Shown here piece by piece: positions 1 to 7,810 of a stretch of DNA of 64,000 bases. Source of the DNA: SIG653 sp045577455. Its GTDB lineage: Bacteria > Bacillota > Clostridia > Oscillospirales > CAG-382. Below the pieces are notes generated by a model. That model saw only the letters and a list, made by a program, of their open reading frames with translations, had not been told where the DNA came from and ran no database searches. Both the position numbers and the translations under genes were made by a program. The stretch lies in NCBI GenBank assembly GCA_045577455.1, contig JAZNIJ010000027.1, positions 1 to 64,000 of the forward strand, given 5' to 3'. Positions within the stretch are counted from its first letter, which is position 1; every line of letters starts with the position of its first letter.

Positions 1-63
1 ATACTGACCAAGCGAGGCTTAATCAGTATTTATGACTACTACCTAAAGGTACCACATATTTAA
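1..63 (+). CDS. ltrA: Group II intron reverse transcriptase/maturase, C-terminal 20 residues (partial)
   Basis: Reading from base 1 gives a peptide ending RGLISIYDYYLKVPHI and a TAA stop. That resembles the last residues of intron-encoded reverse transcriptase/maturase proteins, which end just before domain V. The protein would splice its host intron and copy it into new sites. Only the tail is visible, so whether the enzyme is intact cannot be judged. Its position directly before the domain V hairpin supports the call. Confidence 0.75.
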   Translation: MLTKRGLISIYDYYLKVPHI

Positions 64-139
64 TTTTGAGTTGAACCGCCGTATGCCGAACGGCACGTAC
101 GGTGGTGTGAGAGGAGGGAGAAAATCCCTCCTACTCGAT
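1..139 (+). mobile_element. Group II intron, 3' end only
   Basis: This is the right-hand end of a bacterial group II intron; the rest lies left of the window. After the end of the intron-encoded protein comes a domain V-like hairpin (about 72-107), with arms CCGCCGTA and TACGGTGG around a GCCGAACGGC tip. Domain VI follows (about 110-136): stem GAGGAGGGA / TCCCTCC, with A133 as the likely bulged branch-point adenosine. The intron probably ends near base 139 (CTACTCGAT). It sits about 160 bases beyond the rpsB-tsf terminator and points the opposite way to that operon. The domain V/VI pattern is family knowledge; the exact 3' splice junction is inferred. Confidence 0.88.
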
Positions 140-297
140 TAAACAGGGGATTGGTGAGTTTATAAAACTGAAAAGCGATATAATTGAAAACACGGAGTAT
201 AATGGTTATTAAAACGATAAAACAAGGCATAAAAACCATGCAAAGCAGAAAAAGACTTATATAAAAAACACTACATAAAACACTGCATAAACAAAAA

Positions 298-325
298 ACC
301 GTATCACAGAAAACTGTGATACGGT
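298..325 (-). terminator. Rho-independent terminator of rpsB-tsf
   Basis: A perfect 12-base inverted repeat (ACCGTATCACAG / CTGTGATACGGT) with an AAAA loop. On the minus strand it is followed by TTTTTTGTTT. It lies 25 bases past the tsf stop codon. Confidence 0.9.
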
Positions 326-350
326 AATTTTAATTTGACAAGTTAAAGAA

Positions 351-1283
351 TTATTCGCCTTTAACCAACTTATCGATTTCAGCTGCGAAATCTTCTTCTT
401 TCTTTTCAATGCCTTCGCCCTTTTCGTATTTAACGAAAGAAACGATTTTGATTTCTCCGCCCAATGCTTTAGCTGTATCGTTTGTATATTTTTCGATATC
501 AATGCTTTCTTCCTTAACATATGCCTGGTGAAGGAGACAGTTAGCTGTGTAGAACTTGTTGATTCTGCCTGTAACCATCTTTTCAATAACAGCAGCAGGT
601 TTGGAAGCCATAGAAGGATCGTTCTGAATCTGTGTCATAAGGATTTGTTTTTCACTTTCAACAACAGATTCGGGAACACAGTGTTTGCAGAGATATGTTG
701 GGTTCATAGCAGCAATCTGCATACAAACATTGTTTGCATATTCTACAAATTCTGGATTGGAAGCGATTGCATCGGATGTTTCAAACTTAACAACAACGCC
801 TGCAGCGCCTTTGCCGTGGATATATGTGCTTGTTACGCCTTCGATAATCTCGAAACGACGAAGAGTGATATTTTCACCAATTGTGAAGATTTTGTCTTTA
901 AGCTCTGCTTCAACGGTAACATCTTTGCCGTCATAGGGGAGTGCTTTAAGAGCATCTATATCAGCAGGTTTGTTGGCAACGATTGTTCTGAGGATGCCTG
1001 CAACGAATTCGCAGAAAGATTCGTTTTTAGCAACGAAGTCTGTTTCGGAGTTAACTTCAATAATAGCTGTGAGTTTGCCGTCTTCGCTCTTAAGAATATC
1101 AACAACACCGTCAGCAGCAATTCTGCCGGATTTCTTCTGAGCAACTGCAAGTCCTCTTTCTCTGAGGAGCTTAACTGCTTCATCAAAATCTCCATTAACT
1201 TCGTTGAGTGCTTTTTTGCATTCCATCATACCGCAACCGGTCTTTTCGCGCAATTCCATAACAAGTTTTGCTGTGATTGCCAT
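351..1283 (-). CDS. tsf: Translation elongation factor Ts
   Basis: EF-Ts exchanges GDP for GTP on EF-Tu in the cytoplasm. The 310-residue protein opens with the family's UBA-like N-terminus: MAITAKLVMELREKTGCGMM, then MECKKALNE. The conserved SETDFVAKNE stretch of the core and the dimerisation region follow. Length is normal for Firmicutes. The ATG is preceded by AAGGATAGG. It lies 37 bases after rpsB in the usual rpsB-tsf order and is followed by a strong terminator, so the pair forms its own transcription unit; the commonly linked pyrH/frr are not seen next in line. Confidence 0.97.
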   Translation of the reverse strand: MAITAKLVMELREKTGCGMMECKKALNEVNGDFDEAVKLLRERGLAVAQKKSGRIAADGVVDILKSEDGKLTAIIEVNSETDFVAKNESFCEFVAGILRTIVANKPADIDALKALPYDGKDVTVEAELKDKIFTIGENITLRRFEIIEGVTSTYIHGKGAAGVVVKFETSDAIASNPEFVEYANNVCMQIAAMNPTYLCKHCVPESVVESEKQILMTQIQNDPSMASKPAAVIEKMVTGRINKFYTANCLLHQAYVKEESIDIEKYTNDTAKALGGEIKIVSFVKYEKGEGIEKKEEDFAAEIDKLVKGE

Positions 1284-1320
1284 AACTAATACCTATCCTT
1301 TCAAAATTAAGTTATCTATA

Positions 1321-2073
1321 TTATTCCTGTGCTTCAGCAGATGATTCAAAGGAAACTTCTTCATCTTCGGAAGCAGCTTCAGATGTCTGTGCGCCTTCTC
1401 TTGCTTCGATAACTGCATCTGCAAGTGCTGCAGAGATGAGTTTAATAGCGCGGATAGCATCATCGTTACCTGGGATAACGTAGTCGATTTCGTCAGGATC
1501 GCAGTTTGTATCAACGATGGAAACAATGGGAATACCCAACTTGTGTGCTTCGTCAACAGCTGTCTTTTCCTTTTTGGGGTCAACGATGAAGATAACATCA
1601 GGGATATCCTTCATATCTTTGATACCGCCGAGGTTCTTTTCAAGGTCTGCGATTTCCTTCTGGAGAGCTGCAACTTCTTTCTTAGGAAGAAGGTCAAATG
1701 TTCCGTCTTCTGCCATCTTGTTAAGGTTGCGAAGTCTTGCAATGCTCTTTTTGATTGTTTTGAAGTTTGTGAGCATACCGCCGAGCCAACGAACGTTTAC
1801 ATAGTACATTCCGCAACGGATTGCTTCTTCTTTGATAGAATCCTGTGCCTGTTTCTTTGTACCAACGAAAAGAATTGTTCCACCGTCTGCAATTGCATCG
1901 CGTACAAACATATATGCTTCTTCAACCTTTTTAACGGTTTTCTGAAGGTCAATGATGTAGATACCATTGCGTTCTGTGAAGATGTATTCTTTCATCTTAG
2001 GGTTCCATCTTCTGGTCTGGTGTCCGAAATGAACACCTGCTTCTAAAAGCTGTTTCATTGAAATAACTGACAT
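1321..2073 (-). CDS. rpsB: 30S ribosomal protein S2
   Basis: S2 binds the 30S subunit at the head-body hinge. The 250-residue product begins MSVISMKQLLEAGVHFGHQT, the hallmark S2 N-terminus. It contains RRWNPKMKEYIF, the LVDTNCDP-like segment (IVDTNCDPDEIDYVIPGNDD) and an acidic Glu/Ser tail. I chose the ATG at 2073 because GGAGGACATT lies directly upstream; an in-frame ATG at 2103 has no comparable site. First gene of the rpsB-tsf operon. Confidence 0.97.
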   Translation of the reverse strand: MSVISMKQLLEAGVHFGHQTRRWNPKMKEYIFTERNGIYIIDLQKTVKKVEEAYMFVRDAIADGGTILFVGTKKQAQDSIKEEAIRCGMYYVNVRWLGGMLTNFKTIKKSIARLRNLNKMAEDGTFDLLPKKEVAALQKEIADLEKNLGGIKDMKDIPDVIFIVDPKKEKTAVDEAHKLGIPIVSIVDTNCDPDEIDYVIPGNDDAIRAIKLISAALADAVIEAREGAQTSEAASEDEEVSFESSAEAQE

Positions 2074-2207
2074 AATGTCCTCCATTTGGGTTTTGTCCAC
2101 CATTGCCTTTGGATTTATGCCGCAATATTTCCGCCTTTCACCTCGGAAAACAAACCCACGACACAGGGCAATGTGTGTTTTGACTTCTTATTTCACAAAG
2201 TCAAATT

Positions 2208-2236
2208 ATATTACCATATTTTTCTCTAAAAATCAA
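2208..2236 (-). promoter_or_regulatory. Probable promoter of rpsB-tsf
   Basis: On the minus strand TTGATT and TAATAT are separated by 17 bases. This would leave an rpsB leader of about 130 bases. The leader contains CATTGCC (2167-2173 on the transcript side) and a complementary GGCAATG (2101-2107), a possible closing stem. A shifted TATAAT is also present, so the exact -10 is uncertain. Confidence 0.5.
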
Positions 2237-2363
2237 TACCTTTTTGCAAAAAAGTTTTATATTTTCAAAAAAATTTAAAAAAAATTTTGGCGGTAAATAC
2301 TTTTTAACCTTTAAAAATTATCTTTATGGTGTTAAGAAATGTTTCTAAAAGTATCCTTCAAAT

Positions 2364-3743
2364 TTATTTCAAGAACATTCTGATGAGCTTTTCCATAAAT
2401 CCCTTTTTATATGGCTGATAACGCATTGGAAGGTCAAGCCACATTTTTTTATTTACAATGCTTTTCTTATGTGAAAATGCGTCAAAGCCCGCTTTACCGT
2501 GATACTGTCCCATACCGCTTTCTCCAACACCGCCAAACCCCATTTCAGATGTTGCAAGATGGATTATTACATCGTTAATGCATCCTCCGCCGTATGATAT
2601 CCTTTTGGTAATATTGTTTATGTTTCTCTTGTTTTCAGAGAAAACATAAAGTGATAATGGCTTTGGCTTACTGCAAACAAAAGTAATTACATCGTTTATT
2701 GTTTCATATGTCAGTATGGGAAGAATAGGGCCGAAGATTTCATCCTCCATAATTTTGCTTTTCTCTGTTGCTTCAACAATTGTTGGTGCGATTTTAAGTT
2801 TTTTTTCATCCCAATTTCCACCATATAAAACAGTGCTGTTTTGTAAAAGCTCGGTGAGGCGGCTGAAATGTTTTTCATTTATTATTTTACCATAGTTTTC
2901 GTTTTCAAGTGGAGAGCTTCCGAATTGGAGAACAATCTGCTTTTTCAGTTCTTCAATAAGCTGTTCTTTTATCGTAGAATGGCAGAGAATATAGTCGGGT
3001 GCAACGCAGGTCTGACCACAGTTTAGGAATTTGCCAAAAATAATTCGTTTGGCAGAAAGTGCTATTTTTGCACTTTCGTCAACAATGCATGGGGACTTTC
3101 CACCAAGCTCAAGCACGGCAGGGGTGAGATTTTCTGCTGTATGTCGCAAAACTTCTTTTCCAACGGATTTACTCCCTGTGAAGAAAACAAGGTCAAACTT
3201 TTTAGAAAGCAAGAGTGAATTTTCCTCTCTGCCTCCTTGAATCAACGCAACATATTCAGGTGGGAAACATTCTTTTATAATTTCCGCCAAAACCTTGCTT
3301 GAATTGGGAGCGTATGCACTTGGTTTAAGAATTGCTGTGTTACCTGCCGCAATTGCATTCGCCAACGGCTCAAGAGTAAGCAAAATTGGATAATTCCACG
3401 GACTGATAATGAGAACATTACCAAGTGGGGATGGTTGAATATAGCTTTTGGACGGAAACTGAGAAAGGGGAGTTGAAACCCGTTTTTTCTTTGCAAACCT
3501 TTTTGTATGCTTTAACATATAGGTTATTTCCGAAAGTAAAAGCCCTGTTTCGCACATATAGCTTTCCAATTCGCTTTTGCCCAAATCCTTGTATAATGCG
3601 TCTTTTATTTGCGTTTCGTGAGCTTTTACAGAGTTATAAAGCAATTTCAGCATTTCTATGCGGAATTTAACAGAAAGGGTTTTGCCACTACCGAAAAACT
3701 CTTTTTGTGAATTAAGTATAATATCAATATTGGTATTTTCCAT
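2364..3743 (-). CDS. Aldehyde dehydrogenase (NAD(P)+), class 3-like
   Basis: Oxidises an aldehyde to the acid with NAD(P)+. The 459-residue protein has the family signature in order: SPWNYP (Asn117, oxyanion site), the cofactor-loop region FFTGSKSVGK near 188-196, ELGGKSP (Glu212, general base) and NCGQTCVAPDY (catalytic Cys246). It ends with a basic, hydrophobic tail (MEKLIRMFLK) typical of the membrane-associated fatty-aldehyde branch (class 3/AlkH type). The substrate is not determinable; long-chain aldehydes are a guess from the tail. It has its own promoter and is not obviously in an operon. Confidence 0.93.
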   Translation of the reverse strand: MENTNIDIILNSQKEFFGSGKTLSVKFRIEMLKLLYNSVKAHETQIKDALYKDLGKSELESYMCETGLLLSEITYMLKHTKRFAKKKRVSTPLSQFPSKSYIQPSPLGNVLIISPWNYPILLTLEPLANAIAAGNTAILKPSAYAPNSSKVLAEIIKECFPPEYVALIQGGREENSLLLSKKFDLVFFTGSKSVGKEVLRHTAENLTPAVLELGGKSPCIVDESAKIALSAKRIIFGKFLNCGQTCVAPDYILCHSTIKEQLIEELKKQIVLQFGSSPLENENYGKIINEKHFSRLTELLQNSTVLYGGNWDEKKLKIAPTIVEATEKSKIMEDEIFGPILPILTYETINDVITFVCSKPKPLSLYVFSENKRNINNITKRISYGGGCINDVIIHLATSEMGFGGVGESGMGQYHGKAGFDAFSHKKSIVNKKMWLDLPMRYQPYKKGFMEKLIRMFLK

Positions 3744-3786
3744 AATATTTTCTCGTCCTTAAAAGAGGGATTTTATTCTGACTTTT

Positions 3787-3815
3787 ATTATATCATAATG
3801 TTTTTTTTATTGCAA
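3787..3815 (-). promoter_or_regulatory. Promoter of the aldehyde dehydrogenase gene
   Basis: On the minus strand TTGCAA, a 17-base spacer and TATAAT, about 45 bases before the start codon at 3743. Confidence 0.65.
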
Positions 3816-3834
3816 TGTTTTCACAAAGAAAAAA

Positions 3835-3861
3835 CGCAAAGGAGCAATTTGCCCCTTTGCG
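3835..3861 (-). terminator. Terminator of the YfhO / HPr-kinase-like pair
   Basis: Inverted repeat CGCAAAGG ... CCTTTGCG with an inner GCAA/TTGC extension. On the minus strand it is followed by TTTTTTC. It lies 11 bases beyond the stop of the HPr-kinase-like gene. Confidence 0.87.
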
Positions 3862-3871
3862 AATTTGAAAA

Positions 3872-4609
3872 CTATTGTTTTTTATTTGTTAGCTTGCTGT
3901 ATGCAACTTCTGCCGCTTCTATATCCATATTGCAACGCATTTTATACAATGGAACGGAGTTTAATAATGTTTCGATCATCTGAAATGTTAACGCAGACAG
4001 TTTTTCATCTTTTGGAATATAAAACTGAATGTATGCTTCTTCAACAATTTCAGACGGTGTTACGGAAAATATTTCGTTTTTCTCGCCCCGTTCAAGAAAA
4101 ACAATTCCTTTAAGGGGAGCGTTTATTGGGGTATCCCAACCTTCTTTTCCGCTTCGAGGTGAGCCCCATATTCTTATTTTCTTGTCAAAGCTCAATATGG
4201 GTTTATCCCCATTGATAACTGTAACAGCGTTTTTAAAACGCTTGCCCCAGAGCTTTATATGGGTGCTTTTCCCAACTCCTGATGGGGCTGTGAACAGAAA
4301 CCCATCTCCGTTAATTTCCAATGCTGCACCATGCATAAGCATACGGTTGAATTCGGGCAATGCGGTGTATAGTTTTCTGAAAACACAGTCGAATTCTGCA
4401 ATTTCAAGGGAAGAATTTGGGTTTAAAGACGCTTCTTTTTCAATTTCTTCATCAGTTGCGAAAAATGAGAGCATTGGTAATTCGTTAGAGTTGTTTCTGT
4501 CTTTGTTTTGCAAATTATTCGATGGACATATATATTTTTTGCATTTTTTTATGCCATACGGATATTTGAATTGTAATTCCACGCATAACCCTGAAATTGA
4601 ATATAGCAT
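3872..4609 (-). CDS. HPr kinase/phosphorylase-like P-loop protein
   Basis: The 245-residue protein contains MLMHGAALEI followed by a Walker A loop APSGVGKST (108-116). It then has NGDKPIL and GSPRSGKEGWD, the arrangement seen in HPrK-related P-loop proteins. It lacks the N-terminal domain and length of true HprK, so it is unlikely to be the PTS regulator. Such proteins are often found beside PqqD-like peptides, but none was seen here. It follows the YfhO gene by 41 bases on the same strand and shares its terminator, suggesting co-expression. Kinase activity and target are unknown. Confidence 0.7.
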   Translation of the reverse strand: MLYSISGLCVELQFKYPYGIKKCKKYICPSNNLQNKDRNNSNELPMLSFFATDEEIEKEASLNPNSSLEIAEFDCVFRKLYTALPEFNRMLMHGAALEINGDGFLFTAPSGVGKSTHIKLWGKRFKNAVTVINGDKPILSFDKKIRIWGSPRSGKEGWDTPINAPLKGIVFLERGEKNEIFSVTPSEIVEEAYIQFYIPKDEKLSALTFQMIETLLNSVPLYKMRCNMDIEAAEVAYSKLTNKKQ

Positions 4610-4650
4610 AATAAGACTCCGTAAATAATAAAGTTCGTTTAACTCTGTAA

Positions 4651-7617
4651 TTACTTATAAAAATGATTTATAATAAGTGGGAAAATATAAACCGCAAAGA
4701 AAACAATTGCCGTTGTTGCAATCATAGCCACACTGCAAACAATTGATATTTTTTCCTTTATGTCCCTTTTTGATTTAAGGGTTTGGATGTTTATATCATT
4801 TTTTGCGGTATTACTATTTTTGGTATTGCCGTTTGAGGTGTCATCATTTTTCAAACTGCCAACATTGTTTGAAACCTTTTTGGTTGCTTTTCTCTTTTTC
4901 AGTATGTTTGGCAATGCGAAATCACAAACCATTGCAAGAATACCTATAATGCAGATAATAATTCCAACGACAAAGCCGGGAGGTGTATATTTCATTTCAA
5001 TATTGTTTTTACCTTCCGCAAGTGGAATTGAAATAAAATCACCATACACTTTTTCACCTTTAACTGTCTTTCCGTTTACAGTTATAGAGAATCCTTCGTC
5101 ATATGGAATGGAAACGAAAAGATGTTCGCCTTGCTTTGCTTCAACAGTACCGTAAACTCTGCTGCCGTCAACATCAAGTCCACCTGATTTTGCGTTTGCA
5201 AGGGCATTTTCCAAAACATCTAATTTAAGGGAAGCAACATTGAAGGAAAGCAATTCCATTCTCGATTTATTTGTTTTTATTTTCACCTCAACGGTTGTGT
5301 TTTCAAAAGTTCCCAAGTTAACAAAACCACTGAACATTCCATTAGGGTAGAGGTTTGTATGTTCCTTTCCGTTAACGAAAATTGTAAATCCCTTATTTAT
5401 AACCTGATTAAGAGCGTTGCTGTATTCTCCAATTGCTTCAAAATACAGAGTTCTTTTGCCCGTTACTTCTATTTTGTAATTTATTTCACCACTGTTTGTA
5501 ATAACTATGGGTGACTTGGTTGTATCTATTTTACAGTTGTTTACAGATGTGGGAGAGTATGTTTCAAACAAATCCGAATTGGAATTAAACAAGGATTTGA
5601 AAATTCTTTCCTGATACTCAATTCTTGAACATTCATCTATTGATAAAACATCATTTTCACCATTGTATATAACACCAAGCCCTAAAGAGCCAAAGGTATT
5701 CACAATGCTATATTGACCGTTTGTATAAACGGAGTTGTTCTTTTTGCCTCTTTCAACCCTGTATTTAACGCTCAAAATCGCATCAGAAAGCTCTGTGCCA
5801 CCATATGTGGAAAGCTCCATCCACGATGAAGAATAACCAAGTCCCTTGTATGCGTTCATATACTCACCGTTTGTGAGTGAGGTATAATGACCGATGGAAT
5901 TATATCCCAAAGCACCGAGAAGGTTAGAGTCCCAATATTTTTTCAGGGTGTTAACACGATAAAATGAATCATCTTCAATTTTGTCTTCAAGGTCTAAAAA
6001 GTCTTCATAATTGTTGAAAGTATTTTTATCTGAAACTGTAACAACATAAATGTGAACCGCAAATACGCTTTCACAAACAACAACTCCCAAAAGGAACAAT
6101 GCAAAAATATGCTTGTTTATTTTCTTTGATATGAGATATATTGCTGTTGCAATAAGATAAACCCAACCAAAGGTATATGCAACCTTTTGAGTTAACTCAT
6201 ACTGTGCTTTATTGCCCCAAAGAGTTTTTGTGAAATTGGAAAGTGCTTCTCTGTTATTTTTGAAAAATTCAAGAGAAATACTTGTAAAAAGATGGTGGAT
6301 AACAAAAACACCTGCTATAGCAAATGCAACGGAAATTATAATTGAAACGATTTTATCTGAAATTTCATCATCTTTATCGGTATATCTTTCAATCACAAGT
6401 TCCTTACTTTTCTTTTCTTTTTTGAGTGGTTGCACAGAATAATCACCGTTAACAAAAGCGATTATTTTTGTAAATATCCATGGTGTGGAGTCGCTTTCCA
6501 AAGTCATTGCAACGAGAGCCATACCTGTGAAAACAGAGATAAAAGCGTATCTGCCGGGGAATGACATATAGCTACCTGTATGCCACATTTTGTTTATCGG
6601 CTCTATGAAAATCGGAATTGTGAAAAGCAAAAGCATAACAGCACAGATAATTCGCCTTCTGTTTGGTTTCAATAAGGCAAAAATACCAACTGCAATTATC
6701 ATACTTGACATTATAAGGGGAACAATTGTGTTTGTGCTTGTTTCAAAACCCGAATTCGCAAGAGTTTCTATAATGTCTTTACCTCTGCCTGACTTGCTGT
6801 ATTGCAAATATGCAGGAATCCATGAAATTGCAGAAATCAATGCGGCAAAGGCAGAGCCCTTGAAAAAAACAAACCCAATATGGTATTTCTCTTTAAGAGG
6901 TGCTTTAATTCCAATAAGGGCAACACCTATTGTGAGAATAACTGCAATAATCACCATAAAGCTGAGATAGAAATTGAAAATAACGCAGAGAGCAAGAATT
7001 GCTGTATACAAAGCATATTTTTTCTCTGTAATAACTTTGTACATTCCCAAGGCAAGCAGGGGGTAAAGATACATAAGGTCTAACCACATTATGTTTTGGT
7101 AATACATAAGACCATATGCACACAAGGCATACGAAACACTAAGGACAACTCCAATTCCTTTATTTAGCTTTTTGTTTACTTTCAAAAAGAAAACGGAAGC
7201 TGTAAGAGCAGAAAGGCAAAGCTTTAAGATTATGAGAAGATTGACAAATCTGTAAATCTCTCCCTTTTCAACAAAAACGCTGAGAAAAGAAAAGGGGTTT
7301 GATAAAAAGAAGAGGAAAACCCCAAAAAAGTTCATTCCCGCTGCATTGTTTATGCTGTAAAGTATACTGCCTTCGCCCTCTAATGCGTCTTTCATATTCA
7401 TAAGAAGGGGAATACCCTGCTGTTTAAGGTCGCACCACGCAACGGACTGCTCTCCAAATGGGTAAAAATCATTCTTTTGAAAAATGATTGCCAATATCAA
7501 AAAAGTAATTACAGGAGGCAAAGCGAAATATAGCCCTTTTTTGATAATATTTATTATTGTTTGGTTTGAAAAGGATTTATTTGATGTTGAAGCTGTTGCT
7601 TGGGATAATTTGCTCAT
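4651..7617 (-). CDS. yfhO: YfhO family multi-spanning membrane protein (GT-C-like)
   Basis: The 988-residue protein has a short cytoplasmic N-terminus and about a dozen hydrophobic helices spread over the first 540 residues. A large extracytoplasmic region (about 540-890) comes next, then hydrophobic helices near 890 and at the C-terminus. The stretch after helix 1 (FYPFGEQSVAWCDLKQQ, then INNAAGMNF) is characteristic of YfhO proteins. Related proteins have a GT-C glycosyltransferase fold and are linked to glycosylation of lipoteichoic acid or other surface polymers; the substrate here is unknown. The ATG has a good AAGGAGAAGCCC site. It is probably co-transcribed with the downstream HPr-kinase-like gene. 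Confidence 0.85.
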   Translation of the reverse strand: MSKLSQATASTSNKSFSNQTIINIIKKGLYFALPPVITFLILAIIFQKNDFYPFGEQSVAWCDLKQQGIPLLMNMKDALEGEGSILYSINNAAGMNFFGVFLFFLSNPFSFLSVFVEKGEIYRFVNLLIILKLCLSALTASVFFLKVNKKLNKGIGVVLSVSYALCAYGLMYYQNIMWLDLMYLYPLLALGMYKVITEKKYALYTAILALCVIFNFYLSFMVIIAVILTIGVALIGIKAPLKEKYHIGFVFFKGSAFAALISAISWIPAYLQYSKSGRGKDIIETLANSGFETSTNTIVPLIMSSMIIAVGIFALLKPNRRRIICAVMLLLFTIPIFIEPINKMWHTGSYMSFPGRYAFISVFTGMALVAMTLESDSTPWIFTKIIAFVNGDYSVQPLKKEKKSKELVIERYTDKDDEISDKIVSIIISVAFAIAGVFVIHHLFTSISLEFFKNNREALSNFTKTLWGNKAQYELTQKVAYTFGWVYLIATAIYLISKKINKHIFALFLLGVVVCESVFAVHIYVVTVSDKNTFNNYEDFLDLEDKIEDDSFYRVNTLKKYWDSNLLGALGYNSIGHYTSLTNGEYMNAYKGLGYSSSWMELSTYGGTELSDAILSVKYRVERGKKNNSVYTNGQYSIVNTFGSLGLGVIYNGENDVLSIDECSRIEYQERIFKSLFNSNSDLFETYSPTSVNNCKIDTTKSPIVITNSGEINYKIEVTGKRTLYFEAIGEYSNALNQVINKGFTIFVNGKEHTNLYPNGMFSGFVNLGTFENTTVEVKIKTNKSRMELLSFNVASLKLDVLENALANAKSGGLDVDGSRVYGTVEAKQGEHLFVSIPYDEGFSITVNGKTVKGEKVYGDFISIPLAEGKNNIEMKYTPPGFVVGIIICIIGILAMVCDFALPNILKKRKATKKVSNNVGSLKNDDTSNGNTKNSNTAKNDINIQTLKSKRDIKEKISIVCSVAMIATTAIVFFAVYIFPLIINHFYK

Positions 7618-7749
7618 GGGCTTCTCCTTTTTTATAAAAAGCGTTCAAACATATAGTCAACTTTAAAAATCATTTATTTCGGTTTTTCAAAAAGACGTGG
7701 TAGGCATAATAGATTGGTCATTTTAAAAAAATTGATAGGTATTAAAGTA

Positions 7750-7772
7750 GGGCAACCATATTACGGTTGCCC
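7750..7772 (-). terminator. Hairpin after the solute-binding-like lipoprotein gene
   Basis: GGGCAACC and GGTTGCCC with a 7-base loop, 39 bases past the stop at 7811. The T-run on the minus side is weak (ACTTTAAT), so it may be a poor terminator or an mRNA-end stabiliser. Confidence 0.5.
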
Positions 7773-7810
7773 CAAATATTACTTGTTATTATTCTTTTTT
7801 ACTGCCTTAA

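Noticed and set aside
528..1289. A 253-codon plus-strand frame opposite tsf
   Set aside because: Antisense shadow of EF-Ts with no ribosome binding site and cysteine-rich, unlikely composition.
2101..2173. rpsB leader autoregulatory element
   Set aside because: A single 7-base complementary pair in about 130 bases is near what chance gives; kept only as a note on the promoter.
7630..7665. TTGACT / TATAAA as the yfhO promoter
   Set aside because: Transcription would start inside or after the ribosome binding site, leaving no usable leader.
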